Below, one piece after another: positions 57,284-64,000 of a stretch of DNA of 64,000 nucleotides. How positions within the stretch are numbered: position 1 is the stretch's first letter; the number at the start of each line of letters is the position of its first letter. The DNA is taken from positions 83,161 to 147,160 of the forward strand of contig JAKSJN010000007.1 in assembly GCA_024402135.1 (NCBI GenBank), in the 5' to 3' direction. Position numbers and translations under genes: made by a program. The notes under the pieces are model-generated. The model was given only the letters and a program-made list of their open reading frames with translations, did no database searches and had not been told where the DNA came from. Origin of the DNA: Bacteroidales bacterium. Its GTDB lineage: Bacteria > Bacteroidota > Bacteroidia > Bacteroidales > UBA932.

Positions 57284-59833
57284 TCAGCCTAGCTGAACAA
57301 CCGTCACTCCGCTTCCTCCGAGCTGTATGCTTTCGTCGACGGCCGAGACGACTCCCGGGACGGTTCTCAGGTATTTCTGTATCTCTTCGCGAAGGACGCC
57401 GGTTCCCTTTCCGTGGATGATGCGGACTGAACTCATGTCCAGCATGATCGCATCATCAATATAGTGCGTGACTATGTCCATTGCATCCTGGAGACGCGCT
57501 CCGCGTACATCGAGCTCGGGTGAGAAGCTGAGCTTTCTCTCGCGGATAGATGGGTCGTCGTTCCTGTATACGGGTTTGGTTACGGCTTTGGAAGCTTCCT
57601 TGAACTCGTTTGACGAGATGCGCTCCACGCGATCCAGAGGAAGCTTTGAACTGATGTTTCCAATGGTTATGGTGACGGCCTTGCCGGAAACCTTCGCGAC
57701 CTCACCTACCATTCCGTTGTCCTTGACGCGTACTTTCTCGCCAATCTTGAGAGGGGCGCTGCGGAACTGCTCCATGCGACGCTTCTCTTCTTCGATGCGC
57801 TCCTGTTCCTTGCGCTCCTTTTCGCCGGCGCGCTGGAGTTTGCGTGCTCTTTCGCGTTCCTTGCGTTTCTCCAGTTTCTCCAGCTTGTCCTCGATGTATT
57901 CTTCCTTTTCCTTCTGGAGACGGCTTTGCCTTTTCTCCAGAGCACCGAGAAATCCGCTGAGTTCGGCTCTGGCCTCGCGGGTCTTTGTCTTTTCCGCCTG
58001 GGATTCCTTGATGGTACGGATGGTGTTTTCGACCTGCCTGTTGGCTCCCTGTATGATTTCCTCCGCCTGCTTGCGGGCATCCTTGAGGATGTCTTCCTTC
58101 AGTTTCTTGATATCCTGGAGTTCCTTCTGGTATCGGTCGGTGATGTTCTCGAGAGTCTTGTCCGTGCTTCGAATCTTCTGGAGCTTCTCATCCAGCGCAC
58201 GGCGATTGCGTGCAATCTTGCGCAGGTTTCTCTCGATGCCGACGAACTCTTCTCCGGCACGGGATTCGGCGTCTTTGATAATCTCCTCAGGCATGCCCAT
58301 CTTGCGTGCCAGCTCGAAGGCGAATGAATTTCCAGGAAGGCCGATCTCAAGCTGGAAGAGCGGTGCCATGTTCTTTGCGTCAAACATCATCGCTCCGTTG
58401 GCAACTCCGTTCTCGCCGTTTGCGGCATAGAGTTTCAGGTTGGTGTAGTGGGTGGTGATGACGCCGCTTACACCGCGCTTGTCGAACTCGCTGAGAATCG
58501 ATTCGGCGATGGCTCCGCCGGCGGCAGGCTCTGTGCCTGAACCGAACTCGTCGATAAGCACGAGGGTGCGTGGACCTGCAAGCCTGAGCATTTCGCGCAT
58601 GTCAGCCAGGAATGAGCTGTAGGTACTGAGGTCGTTGTCGATGGACTGGTCGTCTCCGATGCTGACCATGATCCTGTCATATACCGGAAGCTCCGATGTC
58701 TCGGATGTCGGGATCAGCATGCCCCACTGGAACATGTACTGAAGCAGTCCGGTGGTCTTGAGGCATACGGATTTTCCGCCTGCGTTCGGGCCTGAGATGA
58801 TGAGAATATGCTTGTCAGGGTTCAGGTTGATGCTGAGCGGAACTATTTCCTTGCCCTCTTTCTTCAGAGTGCGCTCGAGCAGCGGGTGACGTGCCTTGCG
58901 GAGCTGAAGCGACATGTCCTCCGAAATGATAGGCATTCCCGCAATGAAATCCAGAGATGCCTGGGCCTTTGCAATAAGGAAGTCCATTTCGCCGAGGAAT
59001 ACGGCTGACGCCATCATGTCCGGCACGAACGGACGCAGGAATTCGCTGAATTCGCGGAGTATCCTGGCGATCTCACGGCTTTCGGCGAAACGCAGTCCGC
59101 TTATCTCGTTTTCGAGCCCTATGATTTCCGCAGGCTCGATGAAGCTTGTCTTTCCGCTGGCAGACTCGTCATATATGAATCCTGAGACCTTGCGTTTGTT
59201 GGCGGCACTGACCGGAATGAGGAACTTTCCGTCGCGTACGGACAGCTGTACGTCGCTGTCGACGAGGCCTTCCTCTTTTGCTTTTGCCAGCAGGGCGTTG
59301 GCGCGGCGTGAAATCGCGGTTTCCTTCTCCTTCAGGTCTCTTCTGATCTGGTAGAGTTCATCCGAGGCGGTGTCCTTTATCTCGCCGTATCGGTCCAGTA
59401 TGCTGTCGATGCGGGCCTGGACCTCAGGGAATGCCATGATCGGAGCCGCGGCTCTCTTCAGGTTCGGATAGATGCCGTCCTTGATGCTGCGGAAGAATGA
59501 TGTGACCTTGCGGGTCGTCTCGAGCATGGTCTTCAGCTTGCCGAGAGACAGCACGTCGATGCTGTATCCTTCCTTTTCCAGGTGGCGAAGGATAGGCAGG
59601 CAATCGATGTAGCCTGTGGTAGGGAAACTTTCCTCGAACATGACGATAAGGCGCATCTCGTCTGTGAGAAGCAGCCTGCGCCGTATTATGTCCCTGTCGC
59701 TTGAGAACGCCTCGGAAGCCGTCTTCTCGACGGCATAGTCAGTCGAACAGCGATCGGAAATCATCTTCCTGATCCTGTCGAATCCGAGCTTGCTCTCAAG
59801 TCTTGTATCTATTGAATTGTCAATCGTGTCCAT
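57284..59833 (-). CDS. mutS2: MutS2 with C-terminal Smr nuclease domain
   Basis: 849 residues from the ATG at 59833. It lacks the mismatch-recognition N-terminus of MutS. It has the core/clamp region, Walker A SGPNAGGKSVCLKT, signature SFLADMREML, Walker B TLVLIDEFGSGTEPAAGG, then a long coiled-coil (about 540-690) rich in Lys, Glu and Arg. A C-terminal Smr domain follows, with LDVRGARLQDAM and IIHGKGTGVLREEI. MutS2 acts on branched DNA and, in other bacteria, on collided ribosomes. The start overlaps the end of cdaA by 14 nt, so the two are translationally coupled. Confidence 0.95.
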   Translation of the reverse strand: MDTIDNSIDTRLESKLGFDRIRKMISDRCSTDYAVEKTASEAFSSDRDIIRRRLLLTDEMRLIVMFEESFPTTGYIDCLPILRHLEKEGYSIDVLSLGKLKTMLETTRKVTSFFRSIKDGIYPNLKRAAAPIMAFPEVQARIDSILDRYGEIKDTASDELYQIRRDLKEKETAISRRANALLAKAKEEGLVDSDVQLSVRDGKFLIPVSAANKRKVSGFIYDESASGKTSFIEPAEIIGLENEISGLRFAESREIARILREFSEFLRPFVPDMMASAVFLGEMDFLIAKAQASLDFIAGMPIISEDMSLQLRKARHPLLERTLKKEGKEIVPLSINLNPDKHILIISGPNAGGKSVCLKTTGLLQYMFQWGMLIPTSETSELPVYDRIMVSIGDDQSIDNDLSTYSSFLADMREMLRLAGPRTLVLIDEFGSGTEPAAGGAIAESILSEFDKRGVSGVITTHYTNLKLYAANGENGVANGAMMFDAKNMAPLFQLEIGLPGNSFAFELARKMGMPEEIIKDAESRAGEEFVGIERNLRKIARNRRALDEKLQKIRSTDKTLENITDRYQKELQDIKKLKEDILKDARKQAEEIIQGANRQVENTIRTIKESQAEKTKTREARAELSGFLGALEKRQSRLQKEKEEYIEDKLEKLEKRKERERARKLQRAGEKERKEQERIEEEKRRMEQFRSAPLKIGEKVRVKDNGMVGEVAKVSGKAVTITIGNISSKLPLDRVERISSNEFKEASKAVTKPVYRNDDPSIRERKLSFSPELDVRGARLQDAMDIVTHYIDDAIMLDMSSVRIIHGKGTGVLREEIQKYLRTVPGVVSAVDESIQLGGSGVTVVQLG

Positions 59834-60641
59834 TCTGTTCCTTTCCCTTGTCGTCCTTCTCGCCCAGCAGCTGTGTAAGCCTGATGAGGTTTTCGATGGT
59901 CTCCACCTCGCCTCCATGCACGAACGAGATTCTTCCGCTCTCTTCGGATACGACGATGACCGATGCGTCGCTTTCTTCCGATATTCCAATCGCGGCCTTG
60001 TGGCGCATGCCGTAGTGCGCCGGGATGTCTGTCCTGTCTGTGATCGGCAGGGTGCAGCGCGCCGCCACTATCCTTTCGTCGGCGATGATCATCGCGCCGT
60101 CATGGAGAGGGGAGTTCTTGAAGAAGATGTTCATGATCAGTCTCTGGCTGATCTGGGCATCCACCCTGTCTCCTGTCTCGATGATGTGGGTCAGAGGATC
60201 CTTGTTGGGCAGTACTATCAGCGCTCCCGTCTTCTCTGCACTCATGGCTCCGCAGGCCTGGACTATTTCCTTGACATACGCGCTTCCCATCTGCTTCTCG
60301 GTCCTGCCCATTATCCTGTTCAGGAGGGCGACTCCGCTGCGCGTGATCGTCGACCGTCCGCCCAGTGTCATGAGGAAATGGCGTATTTCGGGCTGGAATA
60401 TTATTATCAGCGCAACCAGTCCGACGTCCAGCACCGTTTTCATGAGGGAGGATGTCAGGTTCATGTGGAATGCGTCCGCGGTCATGCGTACCACGAAAAG
60501 GAACGCGATCGCAAGGAATATGTTCATGCTCGACGTTCCCCAGAGAATGCGTATGGTCATGAAGATCAGTACGGCAACCAGGAGGATGTCGAAAAAGTCC
60601 GTGATGGACAGCTGAAGGAATTCCAGTCCGTCGAATGTCAT
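59820..60641 (-). CDS. cdaA: Diadenylate cyclase CdaA (c-di-AMP synthase)
   Basis: 273 residues from the ATG at 60641. Three N-terminal membrane helices (about 10-80) precede the DAC domain with the active-site DGA in SPLHDGAMIIAD and RHR-like RHKAAIGISEE. It makes cyclic di-AMP from two ATP, a second messenger for osmotic and cell-wall control. It is the first gene of the operon and overlaps mutS2. It is transcribed divergently from the rplC operon. Confidence 0.95.
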   Translation of the reverse strand: MTFDGLEFLQLSITDFFDILLVAVLIFMTIRILWGTSSMNIFLAIAFLFVVRMTADAFHMNLTSSLMKTVLDVGLVALIIIFQPEIRHFLMTLGGRSTITRSGVALLNRIMGRTEKQMGSAYVKEIVQACGAMSAEKTGALIVLPNKDPLTHIIETGDRVDAQISQRLIMNIFFKNSPLHDGAMIIADERIVAARCTLPITDRTDIPAHYGMRHKAAIGISEESDASVIVVSEESGRISFVHGGEVETIENLIRLTQLLGEKDDKGKEQNGHD

Positions 60642-60645
60642 AATG

Positions 60646-60653
60646 CAAATATA
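60646..60653 (-). promoter_or_regulatory. Candidate -7 box (TATATTTG) for the cdaA operon
   Basis: Minus-strand TAnnTTTG match only 5 nt before the ATG at 60641, predicting an almost leaderless transcript. No clear -33 TTG. Confidence 0.4.
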
Positions 60654-60709
60654 ATATAAAATATGTGAACGGCAGAGCATGGTTTTGTAAAATAATAGAA
60701 ATCAAGTGA

Positions 60710-60739
60710 TTGTTATTTGAAAAAGATTTCGTACATTTG
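60710..60739 (+). promoter_or_regulatory. Promoter of the ribosomal protein operon (TTG-N19-TACATTTG)
   Basis: TTG at 60710-60712, a 19-nt spacer, and TACATTTG at 60732-60739, 60 nt upstream of the rplC ATG. Confidence 0.82.
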
Positions 60740-60743
60740 CAGC

Positions 60744-60759
60744 CCGCAAAAATGTGCGG
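60744..60759 (+). promoter_or_regulatory. Hairpin at the 5' end of the ribosomal operon leader
   Basis: CCGCA (60744-60748) pairs with TGCGG (60755-60759) around a 6-nt loop at the predicted transcription start. It could serve mRNA stability or autoregulation by L4, but no known L4 site is recognised. Confidence 0.4.
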
Positions 60760-60798
60760 TTTATTTAAAGTTTTATTAAACAATTAATTATCAAACCA

Positions 60799-61425
60799 AT
60801 GCCTGGATTAATTGGAAAGAAAATCGGAATGACTTCCGTTTTCGGTGCTGATGGTAAAAATATACCATGCACCGTTATTGAGGCTGGTCCTTGCGTTGTC
60901 ACACAAGTTCGCACTGTAGAAAAGGACGGCTATGCCGCTGTGCAGCTTGCCTATGGCGAAAAGAAAGAAAAGCAGACCAGCGCGCCTCTGATGGGGCACT
61001 TCAAGAAGGCAGGAACCACCCCTAAGCACAAGCTCGTCGAGTTCCCTATGGACTTCAATGGCGAGATCAAGCTTGGCGACACCGTCACCCTGACCGACGT
61101 TTTCACTGAGAACGTTGCTTTCGTTGACATCGTCGGCACTTCAAAGGGTAAGGGTTTCCAGGGAGTTGTGCATCGTCACCACTTCCAGGGCGTAGGCGGT
61201 GCTACCCACGGTCAGCACAACCGTCTCCGTCATCCTGGATCTATGGGTGCATCTTCTTGGCCTTCACGCGTATTCCCAGGAATGAGAATGGCAGGTCACA
61301 TGGGCAACCAGAGAGTTAAGGTATTCAACCTTCAGGTTGTCAAGGTTATCCCTGAGCACAATCTTCTTGTAGTAAAAGGCTCTGTTCCTGGAGCTAAGGG
61401 TTCTTATGTAATTATGGAGGCTTAA
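60799..61425 (+). CDS. rplC: 50S ribosomal protein L3
   Basis: 208 residues, starting [15 protein letters not shown], with the conserved [20 protein letters not shown] segment near the peptidyl-transferase tip. A structural protein of the large subunit. It is the first gene of the operon; rpsJ, which usually precedes it, is absent here. Confidence 0.98.
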   Translation: MPGLIGKKIGMTSVFGADGKNIPCTVIEAGPCVVTQVRTVEKDGYAAVQLAYGEKKEKQTSAPLMGHFKKAGTTPKHKLVEFPMDFNGEIKLGDTVTLTDVFTENVAFVDIVGTSKGKGFQGVVHRHHFQGVGGATHGQHNRLRHPGSMGASSWPSRVFPGMRMAGHMGNQRVKVFNLQVVKVIPEHNLLVVKGSVPGAKGSYVIMEA

Positions 61426-61428
61426 GTT

Positions 61429-62055
61429 ATGGAATTGTCAGTTTACAAGATTGACGGATCAGAGTCCGGAAAGAAGATTGTTCTCGACGAGAACGTGTTC
61501 GGTGTAACTCCGAACGACCACGCAATCTATCTCGACGTAGTACAGTATCTCGCTAACCAGCGCCAGGGTACCGCAAAGACCAAGGATCGCAGCGAGGTGG
61601 CTTACAGCACCAAGAAGCTCGGTCGCCAGAAGGGCGGCGGCGGTGCACGTCATGGTAGCCTCAAGGCAAACATCTTCGTAGGTGGTGGCCGTGTATTCGG
61701 TCCAGTGCCACGCTCATACAGACACAAGTTGAACAAGAAGCTCAAGCAGCTCGCACGCCTTTCTGCTCTCAGCTACAAGGCACAGGACAACGCAATCACC
61801 GTTGTCGAGCAGTTCGAGATGGACGCTCCTAAGACCAAGGAGCTCATGAAGATCCTCGCTAACATCAACGCAGGCAGCCGCAAGGTCCTCGTGGTTCTTC
61901 CTTCAAACTCAACCAACATTTACCTTTCATCACGCAACCTTCCTGAGGTTAAGGTAATCACCGTAGATGAGATCAACACTTACGCTATCATGAACGCAAA
62001 TTCACTCGTTCTCGTTGACGGCGTACAGGAGATCCTCGCTTCAAGGGTTCGCTAA
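61429..62055 (+). CDS. rplD: 50S ribosomal protein L4
   Basis: 208 residues, start 3 nt after rplC. It contains the extended loop with GRQKGGGGARHG and a C-terminal globular part. L4 is a large-subunit protein and in E. coli represses its own operon; whether it does so here is unknown. Confidence 0.97.
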   Translation: MELSVYKIDGSESGKKIVLDENVFGVTPNDHAIYLDVVQYLANQRQGTAKTKDRSEVAYSTKKLGRQKGGGGARHGSLKANIFVGGGRVFGPVPRSYRHKLNKKLKQLARLSALSYKAQDNAITVVEQFEMDAPKTKELMKILANINAGSRKVLVVLPSNSTNIYLSSRNLPEVKVITVDEINTYAIMNANSLVLVDGVQEILASRVR

Positions 62056-62068
62056 AAAAGTAAAAGAG

Positions 62069-62359
62069 ATGGGAATTATATTTAAGCCAATCGTAACAGA
62101 AAAGTTGACGGCTCAGGGCGAAAAGTTGAACCGTTATGGTTTCGTGGTTGACCGCAATGCCAACAAGATCCAGATCAAGGAGGCCATCGAGAAGATGTAC
62201 GGCGTTTCAGTTGTTGACGTAAACACTGTAAACTACCACGGAAAGAGAAAATCCCGCTTCAGCAAGTCAGGCCTGCTGAAGGGTCGTATGAACCACTTCA
62301 AGAAAGCTTACATCACCCTCGCAGGTGAGGATAAGATCGATTTCTATAGCAACATTTAA
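62069..62359 (+). CDS. rplW: 50S ribosomal protein L23
   Basis: 96 residues from the ATG at 62069 ([20 protein letters not shown]). The frame upstream to 62015 overlaps rplD and is not family-like. It contains [12 protein letters not shown]23 sits at the polypeptide exit tunnel and docks trigger factor and SRP. Confidence 0.96.
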   Translation: MGIIFKPIVTEKLTAQGEKLNRYGFVVDRNANKIQIKEAIEKMYGVSVVDVNTVNYHGKRKSRFSKSGLLKGRMNHFKKAYITLAGEDKIDFYSNI

Positions 62360-62365
62360 GGAGGG
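62358..62365 (+). promoter_or_regulatory. Strong Shine-Dalgarno sequence before rplB
   Basis: AAGGAGGG ends 8 nt before the rplB ATG at 62374 and overlaps the rplW stop codon. Such a motif is rare in Bacteroidota and is not seen before most other genes in this window. Confidence 0.8.
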
Positions 62366-62373
62366 ACAAGACA

Positions 62374-63198
62374 ATGGCAGTAAGAAAGTTCAAGCCGGTT
62401 ACTCCCGGCACTAGAAACAAGGTGATCAGCAGCTTCGACGAGATCACCACCAACAAGCCTCAGAAATCATTGCTGGAGCCCCTCAAGAGAACCGGTGGCC
62501 GTAACAACACCGGTCAGATGACCATGCGCTACATCGGTGGCGGTCACAAGAAGATGTATCGTATCATCGACTTCCGTCGTGATAAGGACACCTGCTCTGC
62601 AACCGTAATGACCATCGAGTACGATCCAAACCGCAGCGCACGCATCGCTCTCGTACAGTATGAAGACGGCGAGAAGAGATATATCATCGCACCTAACGGT
62701 ATCAAGGTAGGTCAGGTGATCGCATCAGGTTCAGGTGTTGCACCTGAGGTTGGTAACGCTCTTCCTCTCAAGGAAATTCCAGTGGGTACTCTCGTACACA
62801 ACATCGAGCTCCGTCCTGGCCAGGGTGCCGCTATGGCACGTTCAGCCGGTACTTTCGCACAGCTCGCAGCACGTGAGGGCAACTACGCAGTTCTTCGTCT
62901 CCCTTCAGGTGAGACCAGAATGGTTTCAGTTGCTTGCCGCGCTACCGTTGGTGTAGTTTCTAACCCAGATCACAACTTGGAGTCTTATGGCAAGGCAGGC
63001 CGCAGCCGCTGGCTCGGTCGCAGACCTCGCAACCGTGGTGTCGTTATGAACCCAGTAGATCACCCTATGGGTGGTGGTGAAGGTCGTGCATCCGGTGGTC
63101 ACCCACGCTCACGCAAGGGTATGCCAGCTAAGGGATATAAGACACGTAATCCTAAGGCAGCTTCAAACAAGTTCATCATTGAAAGAAGAAAGAAATAA
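62374..63198 (+). CDS. rplB: 50S ribosomal protein L2
   Basis: 274 residues. It contains the RNA-binding core and the [34 protein letters not shown] region (quoted here in part only as [20 protein letters not shown]), the L2 signature. It lies near the peptidyl-transferase centre. It is preceded by a strong Shine-Dalgarno. Confidence 0.98.
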   Translation: MAVRKFKPVTPGTRNKVISSFDEITTNKPQKSLLEPLKRTGGRNNTGQMTMRYIGGGHKKMYRIIDFRRDKDTCSATVMTIEYDPNRSARIALVQYEDGEKRYIIAPNGIKVGQVIASGSGVAPEVGNALPLKEIPVGTLVHNIELRPGQGAAMARSAGTFAQLAAREGNYAVLRLPSGETRMVSVACRATVGVVSNPDHNLESYGKAGRSRWLGRRPRNRGVVMNPVDHPMGGGEGRASGGHPRSRKGMPAKGYKTRNPKAASNKFIIERRKK

Positions 63199-63220
63199 TC
63201 GGAATTAAACTTTAGAGATT

Positions 63221-63493
63221 ATGAGTCGTTCTTTAAGAAAAGGTCCATATATCCAGGAAGCACTGGAGAAGAAGATTCTTGCCATGAACGAAGGCGGCAA
63301 GAAGAAGGAGGTAGTCAAGACCTGGTCTCGCGCCAGCATGATTTCTCCTGATTTCATCGGCCACACTATCGCTGTTCATAACGGAAACAAGTTTATTCCG
63401 GTTTATGTAACTGAGCAGATGGTAGGTCACAAGCTTGGTGAGTTCGCACCAACCAGAAACTTTAGAGGTCATTCAGGTAACAATAAGAAGTAA
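63221..63493 (+). CDS. rpsS: 30S ribosomal protein S19
   Basis: 90 residues, with the signature [18 protein letters not shown] and the C-terminal [16 protein letters not shown]. It binds 16S rRNA in the small-subunit head. The start lies 22 nt after rplB. Confidence 0.98.
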   Translation: MSRSLRKGPYIQEALEKKILAMNEGGKKKEVVKTWSRASMISPDFIGHTIAVHNGNKFIPVYVTEQMVGHKLGEFAPTRNFRGHSGNNKK

Positions 63494-63495
63494 TT

Positions 63496-63909
63496 ATGGG
63501 AAAGCGTAAGAAAGAAATGGCCGAGAGGCTCAAGGCAGCCAAGAAGGTCACAGCTGTTGCCAAGCTGAATGATGTTCCTACTTCACCACGCAAGATGCGT
63601 CTCGTTGCAGACACCGTTCGTGGCGTTGAGGTTAACCGCGCACTTGACCTTTTGAAGTTCTCCAAGAGAGAGGCTTCAATCCGTCTGGAGAAGCTCCTCC
63701 GCAGCGCGATCGCTAACTGGGAGGCTAAGAACCCTGAGAAGAGCAAGGAGCTCGACAACGGAAATGTATACGTTAAGACCATCATGGTTGACGGCGGCCG
63801 CATCCTCAAGAGAATCCGCCCTTGCCCACAGGGTCGTGCAGGACGTATCCGCAAGCGTTCTAACCACGTTACCGTTGTTCTTGATGTTAAACCAACAGCA
63901 GCAGAGTAA
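63496..63909 (+). CDS. rplV: 50S ribosomal protein L22
   Basis: 137 residues, starting 2 nt after rpsS. The conserved [16 protein letters not shown] and the beta-hairpin end [17 protein letters not shown] mark L22, whose hairpin lines the exit tunnel and is a site of macrolide effects. Confidence 0.97.
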   Translation: MGKRKKEMAERLKAAKKVTAVAKLNDVPTSPRKMRLVADTVRGVEVNRALDLLKFSKREASIRLEKLLRSAIANWEAKNPEKSKELDNGNVYVKTIMVDGGRILKRIRPCPQGRAGRIRKRSNHVTVVLDVKPTAAE

Positions 63910-63915
63910 TCAATT

Positions 63916-64000
63916 ATGGGACAGAAAACAAATCCTATCAGCAATAGAATCGGTATCACCCGTGGTTGGGACTCTAACTGGTGTGGTGGTAACTATGCGG
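63916..64000 (+). CDS. rpsC: 30S ribosomal protein S3, N-terminal fragment (runs out of window)
   Basis: Twenty-eight codons visible, starting [20 protein letters not shown], the typical S3 start. The gene follows rplV by 6 nt. The rest lies beyond the window. Confidence 0.93.
   Translation, partial: MGQKTNPISNRIGITRGWDSNWCGGNYA

Noticed and set aside
59834-59989. Upstream in-frame extension of mutS2
   Set aside because: It overlaps cdaA and its translation is low-complexity Arg/Ser-rich without MutS2 resemblance; the ATG at 59833 gives the family N-terminus.

Overview
The window reads as chromosomal DNA from a member of the Bacteroidota, most likely a gut-type Bacteroidales. The evidence is two SusC/SusD pairs, an S46 dipeptidyl-peptidase, a YfhO-type membrane protein, lipoproteins with short Bacteroidota lipoboxes, near absence of Shine-Dalgarno sequences, and repeated promoter boxes of the form TAnnTTTG, several with a TTG exactly 19 nt upstream. 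Coding density is high and genes are packed in short operons. I cannot name the genus from sequence alone. No tRNA, rRNA, CRISPR array, insertion sequence or prophage was seen.

Layout. 1-7.2 kb: the end of a PpiD-like chaperone, a secreted CE1-type esterase, a polysaccharide flippase, ychF, and an AT-richer minus-strand cassette hicA-hicB-DUF1232-unknown, then a secreted endonuclease/phosphatase-family protein. 7.3-16.2 kb: galactose/lactose block, with CpXC protein, galK and a GH2 beta-galactosidase on minus, and a YeiH-type exporter, a small membrane protein, an MFS sugar transporter and a ROK kinase on plus, diverging from one promoter region. 16.2-27.5 kb: a large outer-membrane protein with a metallopeptidase-like head, a thioredoxin-fold lipoprotein with galM, thyA-folA, three tandem NSS sodium symporters, and an OmpA lipoprotein. 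27.6-35.7 kb: mutS, a glycosyltransferase, YfhO, rsmA, an outer-membrane barrel. 35.8-39.6 kb (minus): rnhB, DPP7-like peptidase, Mrp. 39.7-43.7 kb: an EF-G paralogue with degenerate GTPase motifs, then aspS. 43.8-54.1 kb: two SusCD systems arranged head to head around a 530-nt regulatory region. 54.3-60.6 kb (minus): gdhA, then cdaA-mutS2-yraN-manC. 60.8-64 kb: a ribosomal protein operon that starts with rplC, without rpsJ.

How it works together. Beta-galactosidase, GalM, GalK, the MFS transporter and the ROK kinase together give lactose/galactose uptake and entry to the Leloir and glycolytic routes. The secreted esterase, the S46 peptidase, the SusCD porins and the NSS transporters fit a lifestyle of feeding on host or dietary polymers and peptides.

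The most interesting signal is in the 530-nt region between the two susC genes. Downstream of a well-formed promoter, the leader of the minus-strand susC encodes a 19-residue Arg/Lys-rich peptide whose stop codon abuts an antiterminator strand that can compete with a perfect 10-bp terminator hairpin just before susC. This is the layout of a translation-controlled attenuator. I do not recognise it as a described system. All calls come from reading the sequence; no database search was run.
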